This document shows, in pieces, positions 16,919 to 25,417 of a stretch of DNA of 64,000 nucleotides (its first letter is position 1; each line of letters opens with the position of its first letter). A program made the position numbers and the translations under genes. The notes beneath the pieces were generated by a model. The model was given only the letters and a program-made list of their open reading frames with translations, did not search any database and was not told where the DNA came from. The DNA lies in NCBI GenBank assembly GCA_028277965.1, contig JANQFF010000085.1, positions 1 through 64,000 of the forward strand, written 5' to 3'. This DNA comes from Pseudomonadales bacterium. Its GTDB lineage: Bacteria; Pseudomonadota; Gammaproteobacteria; Pseudomonadales; Azotimanducaceae.

Positions 16919-18352
16919 ATGCAGGAAACGCCAAAAGAAGAGATACAGAATATTCTGGACCGTCAGCGTAAAGCGTATCTGGCGGAAGGTGAGGTATCGA
17001 ACGCCACCAGACGCGATCGCCTGGAACGCGCGATCGCTGCGATCAGGGACAACGAAGAGAGGCTGGTCCAGGCGCTGAAGGAAGATTTTGGTCATCGGAG
17101 CGAGCATCAGTCGCTTTTTACCGATATCGCCGCGTCGATAGGACCGCTGCGTCATGCCCAGGCCAATTTTGAAAAGTGGCGTAAGCCCGAAAAACGTAAG
17201 GTTGGACCTTTCCCTTTGAACCTGCTCGGCGCCAGGGCGAGGGTTGAATATCAACCCCTGGGAGTGATCGGCGTGATCAGTCCCTGGAATTTCCCGGTGA
17301 ACCTGACCTTTGCACCTTTGGCAGGGATTCTCGCAGCGGGCAACCGGTGCATGATAAAACCGAGCGAGTTTACACCTGCAACGTCCGAGGCTATGGCGGA
17401 AGCGATAGCGGCGAAGTTCGACCAGGAAGAGATAGCCGTCATTACAGGTGGGCCTCAGACGGGGGGCGATTTCTCAGGAATGGCTTTTGACCACCTTCTG
17501 TTCACCGGAGCGACGTCAATCGCCAAACACGTCATGCGGGCAGCTTCTGAGAATCTTGTTCCGGTAACGCTTGAACTCGGTGGTAAGTCACCCGTTGTAG
17601 TTGGCCGCAGTGCTGACATGGACAAAACGGCCAGTGCCATCATGGCAGGCAAAACAATGAATGCAGGTCAGATCTGCCTTGCGCCGGACTACGTTTTTGT
17701 GCCGACGGAAAAGGTGCGTGACTTTGTCGATTCCAGCAAACGGGCGGTCGAAAAAATGTTCCCGACCCTACTGGACAATCCGGATTACACCTCGGTCATC
17801 AATGATCGGCACTTCGAGCGCATCAACGGCTATGTTGAAGAGGCGAGATCGAAGGGTGCTGATGTTGTTGAGATCAACCCCGCAAACGAGGATTTTCGGC
17901 AACAGCCACACAACAAGATTGCGCCTACGCTCATCATCGATCCGGACGATTCCCTGGCTGTCATGCAGGACGAAATCTTCGGTCCGGTCATGCCGGTTAA
18001 GTCGTACGAGAACATCGAAGATACCGTCGAGTACATCAACGACAAAGCGCGTCCGCTGGGTCTCTATTACTTTGGCAGCGATACCGGCGAGGAGAATCAC
18101 GTGCTCACCCACACAACGTCCGGTGGTGTTACCGTTAACGACGTGGTGATGCACGTGGCCCAGGAAGACCTTCCTTTCGGTGGTGTGGGGCCATCAGGCA
18201 TGGGTTCTTATCATGGGTATGACGGTTTCAAAACCTTCAGTCACGCCAAAGCCATCTTCACCCAGAGCAAAATAGATATCGCTGAGATGGCGGGTTTGCG
18301 GCCACCTTATGGCGAGAAGATGCTGAAGGCGGTTCGCCAGCAGATGCGCTAA
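16919..18352 (+). CDS. Coniferyl-aldehyde-type aldehyde dehydrogenase
   Basis: 477 residues of the class 3-like ALDH superfamily, closest in its N-terminus and active-site text to coniferyl aldehyde dehydrogenase (CalB type). Key residues are N124 (SPWNFPVN), E219 (TLELGGKSP) and the nucleophile C253 (NAGQICLAPDY). It would oxidise an aromatic or aliphatic aldehyde to the acid with NAD(P)+. The PhyH gene follows after nine bases, and the divergent neighbour is an alcohol dehydrogenase, so an alcohol-to-acid oxidation step is plausible. Confidence 0.93.
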   Translation: MQETPKEEIQNILDRQRKAYLAEGEVSNATRRDRLERAIAAIRDNEERLVQALKEDFGHRSEHQSLFTDIAASIGPLRHAQANFEKWRKPEKRKVGPFPLNLLGARARVEYQPLGVIGVISPWNFPVNLTFAPLAGILAAGNRCMIKPSEFTPATSEAMAEAIAAKFDQEEIAVITGGPQTGGDFSGMAFDHLLFTGATSIAKHVMRAASENLVPVTLELGGKSPVVVGRSADMDKTASAIMAGKTMNAGQICLAPDYVFVPTEKVRDFVDSSKRAVEKMFPTLLDNPDYTSVINDRHFERINGYVEEARSKGADVVEINPANEDFRQQPHNKIAPTLIIDPDDSLAVMQDEIFGPVMPVKSYENIEDTVEYINDKARPLGLYYFGSDTGEENHVLTHTTSGGVTVNDVVMHVAQEDLPFGGVGPSGMGSYHGYDGFKTFSHAKAIFTQSKIDIAEMAGLRPPYGEKMLKAVRQQMR

Positions 18353-18361
18353 TAGAGAAAA

Positions 18362-19144
18362 ATGGAGACTGTTGATCTCAAACCCGGCCTCGAGGCATTC
18401 GGTCGGGATGGTTACCTTCGCCTGACTGATGTCGTCGAGCGAGACGTCAGGGAGAACCTGATCGCGCAGATCGAAGAATCCCTGAATCCCCTCGTTGGCC
18501 CGGTGGAATACGAAGCGGATGTAGGGTACCCCGGTGCACCGAGCCATCGCGACGCACCGGGTGGTTTGACACCGCGTCGGTTGCTGCATGCGTATACACG
18601 CTCCGGTGCGCTCAGAGCGCTGGCCATGCACCCGGTGGTTGCGCGTTGGTTGCGAACGATCTTCGGTGGCGATGAAGTCCTGCTCTCACAATGCCACCAT
18701 AATTGTGTGATGACCAAACACCCGGGTTACAGCAGTGCCACACTCTGGCATCAGGATATCCGGTACTGGTCTTTTGACCGGCCGGAACTCGTCTCCGTCT
18801 GGTTTGCGCTTGACCGCGAAGACCGCAAGAACGGTGCATTGAAGGTCATTCCGGGAACACACAAGCTGGAGCTGGACCGCGGACGGCTCGACGCTGAGCT
18901 CTTTCTCAGACCTGAGCTCGAGGAGAATCGGGGGCTGATTCACAGGGCCGTAACCGTTGAGCTCGAACCCGGGGATGTACTTCTGTTCCACTCCCGGCTG
19001 TTTCATGCGGCAGGCAAGAACCTGTCAGAGAAGGTGAAGCTGTCACCCGTGTTCACCTATCACAGCGGTGCCAATCATCCGATTCCCGGTACCCGTTCAT
19101 CCCGTTTTCCCAGCATTCCGGTGGGCCGTGAACGAGCAGGATGA
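18362..19144 (+). CDS. Phytanoyl-CoA dioxygenase (PhyH) family protein
   Basis: 260 residues with the jelly-roll fold of Fe(II)/2-oxoglutarate oxygenases. Iron ligands are H130 and D132 in LWHQDIRYW and the distal H215 in LFHAAGKN. GALKVIPGTHKL is the conserved strand before the distal histidine. It should hydroxylate a substrate with O2 and 2-oxoglutarate; the substrate is unknown. It lies nine bases after the aldehyde dehydrogenase and its 3' end overlaps the Smr gene by 17 bases. Confidence 0.88.
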   Translation: METVDLKPGLEAFGRDGYLRLTDVVERDVRENLIAQIEESLNPLVGPVEYEADVGYPGAPSHRDAPGGLTPRRLLHAYTRSGALRALAMHPVVARWLRTIFGGDEVLLSQCHHNCVMTKHPGYSSATLWHQDIRYWSFDRPELVSVWFALDREDRKNGALKVIPGTHKLELDRGRLDAELFLRPELEENRGLIHRAVTVELEPGDVLLFHSRLFHAAGKNLSEKVKLSPVFTYHSGANHPIPGTRSSRFPSIPVGRERAG

Positions 19145-19715
19145 CGAAGACCTGTTTGCGGAGGCCATGCAGGACGTGGCACCCATCAGCAAAGGACGCA
19201 AACTCGAAAAACAGCGTCCTTCCGAGTCTGAAAAAACTCAACAGCACCGACGCGACGCTGCTGAAGGGAAAACTTCTGACACGGCGGATCCGAATTTCCT
19301 GACCCTGTCAGAGGTTCCGCCAAAGCAACCTCTCGAGTATCTCGAGTGGAAGAAAGACGGTGTGCAGCTGGCTGTCTTCGATAAGCTGAGGCGCGGTGGT
19401 TACAAACTCGAAGATCAGCTGGACCTGCACGGCAAAACCGTCAAAGAAGCCCGTGTGGAGGTGTTCAACTTTCTCAGACGCGCTTTGGGGAGAGATCAAA
19501 GGTGTGTCTGGATAGCACACGGCAAAGGTGAGTTGAGCAAAACACCTGGTCGCTTGAAGAGCTATCTGGCGGCCTGGCTGACAGAACACCCCGAGGTGAT
19601 TGCGTTCTGTTCCGCGGAGCGGCAGCGAGGTGGCGTTGGCGCCGTGTACGTTCTGTTACGCAAATCCCCCGCATCCCGCGAACTCAACCGGGAAGAACAC
19701 GGCCTGAAGAGTTAA
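19128..19715 (+). CDS. Smr/MutS2-domain endonuclease (SmrA-like)
   Basis: 195 residues from GTG 19128. The upstream in-frame part (from 19068) reads as the PhyH gene in another frame, so it is excluded. A charged linker (residues 1-100) precedes the Smr domain. Conserved elements are QLDLHGKTVKEARVEV (the LDLHG signature), WIAHGKGELSK (HGKG) and the end RGGVGAVYVLLR. Smr domains nick DNA or RNA in mismatch or recombination-related roles. The protein is probably cytosolic. It overlaps the preceding gene, so it is co-expressed with it. Confidence 0.9.
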   Translation: MNEQDDEDLFAEAMQDVAPISKGRKLEKQRPSESEKTQQHRRDAAEGKTSDTADPNFLTLSEVPPKQPLEYLEWKKDGVQLAVFDKLRRGGYKLEDQLDLHGKTVKEARVEVFNFLRRALGRDQRCVWIAHGKGELSKTPGRLKSYLAAWLTEHPEVIAFCSAERQRGGVGAVYVLLRKSPASRELNREEHGLKS

Positions 19716-19716
19716 G

Positions 19717-19771
19717 AATCGCGGCTCCCACAGAGCTGGCTACCTTTGTAGGAGCGGCTTCAGCCGCGATT
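19717..19771. repeat. REP pair (family 1), left copy truncated
   Basis: A shortened copy (19717-19733) keeps AATCGCGGCT then jumps to CCCACAG, missing the second half of the hairpin. An intact inverted copy (19747-19771) follows. The pair lies between the convergent Smr and DUF4156 genes. Confidence 0.85.
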
Positions 19772-19778
19772 GTCCTCG

Positions 19779-20084
19779 TTAACCGGGACTACATCGATAG
19801 GCTCTGAAATTCTGAGATCCATTGTCGATGGGGCCGATGGGAACAATCGCATTGGCGCCGAGGGTAGCTGCCTGATTTCTCGCAAGCACAATCAGCTCTT
19901 CAGCTACTTTCTCAGAGCCTCTTTCCAAAACGACTTTGGATTGCGTGGTGGCTGAAACCACCCCAAGGGATTCACAGTTCGCGACGTCTCCTGCGCCAGC
20001 CTGAACGACCGCTCGCCCGCCGTCCGTTAACTGGACAAAACTGCATCCGGCCAGCAGCAGGACAGTCAGATATACAAGCCTCAT
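19779..20084 (-). CDS. DUF4156-type lipoprotein (paralogue)
   Basis: 101 residues with a lipobox at LLLAGC (Cys14). The mature part repeats the pattern of the 6688-7029 protein: VQLTDGGRAVVQAGAGDVANC, then a helix LIVLARNQAATLGANAIV and a terminal cysteine (YRC). Alignment by eye shows a clear shared family (DUF4156), function unknown. Its ATG overlaps the acyl-CoA dehydrogenase stop (TGATG), so the two are translationally coupled. The other paralogue stands alone, so the pairing is not fixed. Confidence 0.82.
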   Translation of the reverse strand: MRLVYLTVLLLAGCSFVQLTDGGRAVVQAGAGDVANCESLGVVSATTQSKVVLERGSEKVAEELIVLARNQAATLGANAIVPIGPIDNGSQNFRAYRCSPG

Positions 20085-21193
20085 CAGATTCTCCCTTTAT
20101 CCAGTTCCAGGATACCGCGGCCGATGTTGAGTCTGAGGACGTCACTTGCGCCCTCAGCCAGCCGCCAGGCTCGAACCTGTCGATAGAGCTGTGCCAGGGG
20201 GTGGTCTTCGATGAGCGCGCTTCCGCCCACGAGTTGTATGGCAGTATCCACAAGATCGCCTACCTGTTCGGTTATGAACACCTTGGCTGCCATCGCTTCG
20301 TTCACTATGTTCTCGCCACTATCTGCGAGCCTTGCAGTCCGGTACAGCATACTCCTTGCAGCATAAGCTTTGATGCGCTGCTCTGCGTAACGCCACCGCA
20401 CAACGTCTTTGTCACCCCGGGGCTGGCCTGATTTGTCCGGGCTTTTCAGATGATTGGTCAGCAGTTCCAGTACCCAGAGTGTATATCCCATGGCGGTTGC
20501 AGCGATCAGAAGCCGTGTATCGCCTATCTGGCGCATGGCTCTGGGAAGGCCTTTACCAGGTTCGCCGATCACATGAGTGAGGGGCACCTCGACATCGTGA
20601 AAGCGGAACGCAGCATGGTGCGAACCATCAAGGGACGAAAACTTCTGTTCGAGGTCGACGCCCGCGAGGTCTTTGTCGATCACGACCATGGAAGGACCCC
20701 GGTCTTCAATCTGTACCAGCGTGTTGATGAAATCGGCATCAGCCCCGCCCGTGACGTAGGACTTCTGTCCGGTGACACGTAACGTTTTACCCTGAATGAT
20801 CCCGCGCGTGGGCGATTCCACGTCGTCCGGTTCAGTAAACCCGAAGCTGCCCCTTTTCTCACCGGCAAGCAGCGGCAGCAGGTGGGATGATCTGAGAGGG
20901 TCGTCCACACCCCCGAGAACACCAGGGCTCGGCCCGAAAACAGCGTCCATGAACGGTGCGTTTTCTGCAGCGAGCGTTTCGCGCACCATCGTCAGTGTCA
21001 GTTGATCTGCTTGTGAACCGCCGAGGCTCGAAGGTTGTGTCATCCCGAACAGCCCCAGATCTTTGGATGCCGCGCGGATATTTTTACGAGCCAGTACAGG
21101 GTCAGCCCGGTCCTGTGCACACATGACCTCCCTGGCAAATTGCTGGCACTGGATTCTGAGTTCCTGGGTTTCAGGAGAAAGCTGCTCGGGCAC
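20084..21193 (-). CDS. Acyl-CoA dehydrogenase family protein
   Basis: 369 residues. Helical N-terminal, beta middle (SFGFTEPDDVESPTRG, with TEP of the FAD/acyl site) and helical C-terminal domains are present. GQKSYVTGGADADF and LVGGSALIEDHPLAQLYRQVRAWRLAEGASDVLRLNIGR are the recognisable C-terminal blocks. It would introduce an alpha-beta double bond in an acyl-CoA with FAD. It begins eight bases after the upstream 123-residue gene and overlaps the DUF4156 gene. Confidence 0.9.
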   Translation of the reverse strand: MPEQLSPETQELRIQCQQFAREVMCAQDRADPVLARKNIRAASKDLGLFGMTQPSSLGGSQADQLTLTMVRETLAAENAPFMDAVFGPSPGVLGGVDDPLRSSHLLPLLAGEKRGSFGFTEPDDVESPTRGIIQGKTLRVTGQKSYVTGGADADFINTLVQIEDRGPSMVVIDKDLAGVDLEQKFSSLDGSHHAAFRFHDVEVPLTHVIGEPGKGLPRAMRQIGDTRLLIAATAMGYTLWVLELLTNHLKSPDKSGQPRGDKDVVRWRYAEQRIKAYAARSMLYRTARLADSGENIVNEAMAAKVFITEQVGDLVDTAIQLVGGSALIEDHPLAQLYRQVRAWRLAEGASDVLRLNIGRGILELDKGRI

Positions 21194-21201
21194 GGTATTT
21201 C

Positions 21202-21573
21202 CTACATGTTGGGGGCGATAGTGAGCACGATGATGACCAGCATCGCCAGCACCATGGTTCCGAAAGCGTACAGGAGGTAGGACTCGCGACGGGCGTACTT
21301 GTGCAGAAGCTCTTCAGTCTCTTCCGGTGTGCGTGTGGATGCGGTCGTTGTGATGCGATAGCGTGTGATCCCATCACGTTTCGGCAGTTTGACGAAAAGC
21401 TCTGGCGTTGTATCCAGGCGTCTTGCGACTTCAGCAAACCCCATCCCGGTTTTACGGGCAATCTGTGTCGGGTGCAGGGCGACGTTACCCTCGTCGAGGA
21501 AACAGTAGTAGATTTCGAGGATGCGCCGCACCTTGCCGCGAAACCGGAAATTGAATGGAATGATGCCAAACAT
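21202..21573 (-). CDS. Putative HTH/membrane small protein, unknown function
   Basis: 123 residues from ATG 21573 (MFGIIPFNFRFRGKVRRI). Residues 30-55 (EGNVALHPTQIARKTGMGFAEVARRLDTTP) look like a helix-turn-helix, and residues 70-100 are charged. The C-terminus is a single hydrophobic helix (LLYAFGTMVLAMLVIIVLTI). I do not recognise a family; a membrane-bound regulator is only a guess. The frame stays open upstream into a family 2 palindrome with a TTG at 21606, but the ATG is a better start. The acyl-CoA dehydrogenase gene follows after eight bases. Confidence 0.65.
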   Translation of the reverse strand: MFGIIPFNFRFRGKVRRILEIYYCFLDEGNVALHPTQIARKTGMGFAEVARRLDTTPELFVKLPKRDGITRYRITTTASTRTPEETEELLHKYARRESYLLYAFGTMVLAMLVIIVLTIAPNM

Positions 21574-21576
21574 GCC

Positions 21577-21619
21577 AAAACTAATAACATTGGGGTCAGA
21601 CCCCAATGTTACTAGTTTT
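21577..21619. repeat. Palindromic repeat, family 2 (one mismatch)
   Basis: 43 bp with arms AAAACTAATAAC... and ...GTTACTAGTTTT. One A-C mismatch (CTAATAAC against CTAGTAAC) breaks the stem; the rest is complementary. The inner stem is the CATTGGGG/CCCCAATG variant. It lies between cmoB and the 123-residue gene on the minus strand, ending one base before the cmoB stop. Confidence 0.92.
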
Positions 21620-22573
21620 TTACCGTATGCCGGTGACGATCGCTCGAACCGGGGCGGGATGTCCTTCCACCGTCAGGTCCGGATTCTCCGGGTCCAGCGC
21701 TTCGGGGAGTGATTCAAACGTCATCCAGTCCGTTGAGTGTTGCTCGTCGATCGTCGTGCGGGAGACGTCGATCACCTTGACGTCCGTGAACCCGGCATCA
21801 CACATCCATTCTTCAAGCTGGGCAGGTATTGGCACACACCAGACATTACGCATGCGAGCGTAACGTCCGGTTGGGATGAGATTTTTCTTGTCCTCGACGA
21901 CGAGGGACTCCAGCACAGCCAGCCCGCCGGCTGCGGTCAGGTTGAAGAGATCCCGGCAATGCGCAACGGGGTCCCGCCGGTGATAGATGACACCCATGCT
22001 GAAAACAGCGTCGAACTGTTCCGTCGCTGGAATTTCCTCGATTCGCAGTGGCAACACCCAGTTCCTGAAATCCTGGATGTATTTCTGAATTGCCAGATGC
22101 TGCATGCAGAAGAGCAGGGTGGGGTCGATCCCGATCACTTCTCTGGCACCGGCGGCCAGCATGCGCCAGCCGAAATAGCCGTTGCCACAACCGATATCGA
22201 GGACCCGTTTGCCCGTGAAGTTGTGCAACGCAGATGCCACGCGGTCCCATTTCCAGTCAGAGCGCCACTCGGTCTCGATGTGGACACCCGCGATGCTGAA
22301 TGGACCTTTCCGCCAGGGGTGCAGGTGTTTGAGGGTTTCCTCAAGGCGTATGCAATCGGTTGTACCGTTCAACGTGATGGTTGGGCCGTAATCGACACTC
22401 AGGGCGTCGATCGGAGGAAGATCTCGAACGGCATTTGCCCAGCGAGGATAGTCGCCATGAAAAGCCTCGCTGAAACGACCGAGCGTTGTGTCCCTGGGCC
22501 AGTCCGGTAAATGTGCGGGCCAGTCGTTCAAACGATCGCCAGAAACGATGCCCAGTTGAGACAACGGTACCAT
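21620..22573 (-). CDS. cmoB: tRNA U34 carboxymethyltransferase CmoB
   Basis: 317 residues. It converts 5-hydroxyuridine at tRNA position 34 to 5-carboxymethoxyuridine with carboxy-SAM made by CmoA. The N-terminal block resembles E. coli CmoB around HLSHW (here RLNDW), and the family blocks KGPFSIAGVHIETEWRSDWKWDR, LDIGCGNGYFGWRM and SMGVIYHRRDP are clear. The 22573 ATG is favoured by this alignment, although it overlaps cmoA by 46 bases. The stop abuts a family 2 palindrome. The product matters for decoding NNG and NNU codons. Confidence 0.96.
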   Translation of the reverse strand: MVPLSQLGIVSGDRLNDWPAHLPDWPRDTTLGRFSEAFHGDYPRWANAVRDLPPIDALSVDYGPTITLNGTTDCIRLEETLKHLHPWRKGPFSIAGVHIETEWRSDWKWDRVASALHNFTGKRVLDIGCGNGYFGWRMLAAGAREVIGIDPTLLFCMQHLAIQKYIQDFRNWVLPLRIEEIPATEQFDAVFSMGVIYHRRDPVAHCRDLFNLTAAGGLAVLESLVVEDKKNLIPTGRYARMRNVWCVPIPAQLEEWMCDAGFTDVKVIDVSRTTIDEQHSTDWMTFESLPEALDPENPDLTVEGHPAPVRAIVTGIR

Positions 22574-23238
22574 TGCTGGATCTCGGAGAATCCTGCTTCT
22601 TTCAGCCGTTTCACGTGAGCTTCTTCAGTATCGATCCGCATGACGTTTTCCAGCGCCTCGCGTTTGGCGCTGACCTCGAGATCGCTGTAGCCGTTGGCAC
22701 GTTTCCAGGCCAGGTGGGTCTCGTCAAAAAAGCGATGTCGTTTCTCGTCTGAGTTGGCCACTTTTTCGGAGAGCAGGATCATCCCTCCCGGCGCCATTTC
22801 CCGGTACAGGCGTGTGAGGAGCGCCAGCCGGTCATCCGGGTCGATGAACTGCAACACCAGGTTCAGCACAACCACGTCGGCGCCGGTGACCTCGTGATCA
22901 CGAATGTCAGCTTCTACAAAAACGGCCCGATTGTCGGAAATTACACGCCTTGCCTGGCTAATCATGTCAGGAGAATTGTCAACACCGACCACCTGAATGT
23001 CCTCGCTCGGGTTGTTTTGCAGGATGGCGAGGGTTGTTGCGCCCAGGGAGCACCCCAGATCGTGAGCCCGCCCACTGGATCCCAGGTGATTTGCGGCGAT
23101 CAGGCCGGTCACAGGGATCATGGTCTCGTACCCCGGGACAGACCGCCTGATCATGTCCGGAAAAACCGCTACAACCTCGGAATCGAAGGCAAAATCCACG
23201 ATTTGCCGGTTTGGGTCACTGAATACACGGTCACGCAT
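22528..23238 (-). CDS. cmoA: Carboxy-S-adenosyl-L-methionine synthase CmoA
   Basis: 236 residues. CmoA converts SAM and prephenate to carboxy-SAM, the donor used by CmoB. It begins MRDRVFSDPNRQIVDFAFDSEVV, carries the methyltransferase motif DLGCSLGATT and the family-specific VVLNLVLQFIDPDDR and SEKVANSDEKRHRFFDETH. It forms an operon with cmoB, overlapping it by 46 bases. It is divergent from ppk1, with 28 to 88 bases between depending on the ppk1 start. Confidence 0.96.
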   Translation of the reverse strand: MRDRVFSDPNRQIVDFAFDSEVVAVFPDMIRRSVPGYETMIPVTGLIAANHLGSSGRAHDLGCSLGATTLAILQNNPSEDIQVVGVDNSPDMISQARRVISDNRAVFVEADIRDHEVTGADVVVLNLVLQFIDPDDRLALLTRLYREMAPGGMILLSEKVANSDEKRHRFFDETHLAWKRANGYSDLEVSAKREALENVMRIDTEEAHVKRLKEAGFSEIQQWYRCLNWASFLAIV

Positions 23239-23266
23239 ATGTCACAATTTTGACGAAAATGGGGGT

Positions 23267-25393
23267 ATGGACGGCAATGCTAACATTGTGGACCGAGGCA
23301 GAGATCCAGGCGCAGGCCAGGACAGTATGGATAACGTAGACCTCAACAATCCGGAACTCTACATAAACCGCGAGCTGTCGCAGCTCGAGTTTGTACGCCG
23401 TGTGGTTGCGCAGGCGGAGGCAGACAGCCTTCCCTTGCTCGAACGTTTGCGTTTCCTGTGTATCGCAAGTTCGGTTCTGGATGAATTTTTCGAGATACGG
23501 GTCGCCGGTCTCAAGCAGCAGGAAGCATACGGCAGTATGCAGAGGGGGCCGGATAACCTGTCTCCAACCGACCAGCTTCGCCATATCGGGAACTGTGCCC
23601 AGGAGCTTGTCGAAGAACAGTACCGGCTTTTGAACGACGTACTTCTGCCCGAACTCGATGATGAGGGTATTCGCTTCCTCCCGCAGGATCACTGGAGCGA
23701 GGAAGTGCGCGGCTGGCTGGAAAATTATTTCAATTCAGAACTGGCGCCGATTATATCGCCAGTTGGTCTTGACCCCGCCCATCCGTTTCCGGAGCCGCTT
23801 AACAAGAGCCTTGCGTTCATCGTGACACTCGAAGGAAAAGATGCCTTTGGCAGAAACAGCGGTAAGGCGATCGTTCAGGCGCCGAGATCGCTGCCACGTG
23901 TCATTCGCGTACCGGAAGAGCTCGCGTCCGGTCCGAATGAATTTGTACTTTTCTCCGCGATTGTCTCGGCCCATATATCGGAACTGTTTCGGGGGATGAC
24001 AGCGACCGGCTGTTATTCCTTTCGCGTCACACGCAACAGCGATCTTTTTGTCGACGAAGAAGAAGTCGACGATCTCCTGCGGGCGCTCGAAGGTGAGCTG
24101 TCTGCGCGGCGCTATGGGGATGCAGTTCGCCTGGAAGTCTCGAATGATTGCCCTGACGACGTGGTGTCTTTTCTGGCAGCGCAGTTCCGCCTGAGCGAAG
24201 AAGAGGTTTTCCGGTGCAACGGTCCCGTTAATCTGATGCGCCTGGCGGCGTTACCCGACCTGGTGGAGCGTCCCGATCTCAAATACCCCGGTTTCACACC
24301 GTCGATACCGCGGCGTGTGCGGAGTCAGGATGCAATGTTCGATGCGATCAGCAAAGAGGACATCCTCCTGCACCATCCGTTTGAGTCGTTCGCACCGTTC
24401 GTCGATTTTCTTCGCCAGGCCGCGCGAGATCCCGATGTTCTTGCTATTCGTCAGACGCTCTACCGGACGGGAACGGAGTCGGCGGTGGTGGAAGCGCTTG
24501 TCGATGCGGCGAATCGGGGGAAAGAAGTACTGGTCGTTATCGAGCTCAGAGCACGGTTCGACGAGGCTGCAAACATCGAGCTTGCCACGAAGCTGCAGTC
24601 GGTTGGTGCCCAGGTTGTCTACGGTGTCGTCGGTTTGAAAACACATGCCAAGATGTGCCTGGTCATTCGCCGCGAAGGGGATTCGCTGACCCGGTATGTG
24701 CACCTGGGTACGGGGAACTACCACATCCGCACCACGCGGCTGTACACGGATTACGGGCTCTTTTCCCGAGATCGTGCGCTTGGGGACGACGTCCAGAAGG
24801 TGTTTCAGCAACTCACGGCGATGGGTAAAGCCGGGAAGCTGAAGAAGATATTGCAGGCTCCTTTTACGCTGCATTCGAGCATGCTGGAGTTTATCGAGCA
24901 GGAGACGCAACGGGCCGAGAACGGAGAATCGGCCGGTATCTACGCAAAGATGAATTCGCTGATCGAACCCGACGTCATCAGAGCGTTATACAGGGCTTCT
25001 CAGGCTGGTGTCCGGGTAGAACTCATTATTCGCGGTGTTTGCGCGCTGCGACCGCAGGTTAAAGGTGTGTCAGAGAACATACATGTGCGGTCGATTGTGG
25101 GCCGGTTTCTGGAACACACGCGGGTCTTTTGTTTTGAAAACGGCGGGGACAAAAAAGTTTTCCTCTCGAGCGCTGACTGGATGGGCCGCAACTTCTTCCG
25201 GCGCGTTGAAACCTGTTTTCCGATTGAAGACAAAAAGCTCAAGGAACGTGTATTTTCCGAGACGATCGATTGTTATCTTGAAGACAATGCACAGGCCTGG
25301 GAGCTGCAGTCAGACGGGACCTATACTGTGAAGAAGTACAAACAGACAAGAAAAGCCGCCCAGGAGCGCCTGCTGGATAAGCTCAGCGCCTAG
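23267..25393 (+). CDS. ppk1: Polyphosphate kinase 1
   Basis: 708 residues from ATG 23267; ATG 23327 gives 688 residues, the length of E. coli PPK1, and is an alternative. It polymerises ATP gamma-phosphate into polyphosphate and reverses the reaction. The phosphorylated histidine is about H460 in VGLKTHAKMCL. Other blocks match: ELSQLEFVRRV at the N-terminus, ARFDEAANIELATKL, HLGTGNYH, TDYGLFS, and CFENGGDKKVFLSSADWMGRNFFRRVE near the C-terminus. The protein is probably a membrane-associated oligomer. Upstream ATG 23120 is within cmoA and is excluded. The gene ends 25 bases before a convergent gene. Confidence 0.96.
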   Translation: MDGNANIVDRGRDPGAGQDSMDNVDLNNPELYINRELSQLEFVRRVVAQAEADSLPLLERLRFLCIASSVLDEFFEIRVAGLKQQEAYGSMQRGPDNLSPTDQLRHIGNCAQELVEEQYRLLNDVLLPELDDEGIRFLPQDHWSEEVRGWLENYFNSELAPIISPVGLDPAHPFPEPLNKSLAFIVTLEGKDAFGRNSGKAIVQAPRSLPRVIRVPEELASGPNEFVLFSAIVSAHISELFRGMTATGCYSFRVTRNSDLFVDEEEVDDLLRALEGELSARRYGDAVRLEVSNDCPDDVVSFLAAQFRLSEEEVFRCNGPVNLMRLAALPDLVERPDLKYPGFTPSIPRRVRSQDAMFDAISKEDILLHHPFESFAPFVDFLRQAARDPDVLAIRQTLYRTGTESAVVEALVDAANRGKEVLVVIELRARFDEAANIELATKLQSVGAQVVYGVVGLKTHAKMCLVIRREGDSLTRYVHLGTGNYHIRTTRLYTDYGLFSRDRALGDDVQKVFQQLTAMGKAGKLKKILQAPFTLHSSMLEFIEQETQRAENGESAGIYAKMNSLIEPDVIRALYRASQAGVRVELIIRGVCALRPQVKGVSENIHVRSIVGRFLEHTRVFCFENGGDKKVFLSSADWMGRNFFRRVETCFPIEDKKLKERVFSETIDCYLEDNAQAWELQSDGTYTVKKYKQTRKAAQERLLDKLSA

Positions 25394-25417
25394 TTTGCAT
25401 CTGCCTTCGTATCGAGG

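Noticed and set aside
23239..23260. Possible Pho box (ATGTCAC-AATT-TTGACGA) before ppk1
   Set aside because: The first heptamer matches the PhoB consensus in five of seven positions but the second in only about three, so the evidence is too weak to annotate.
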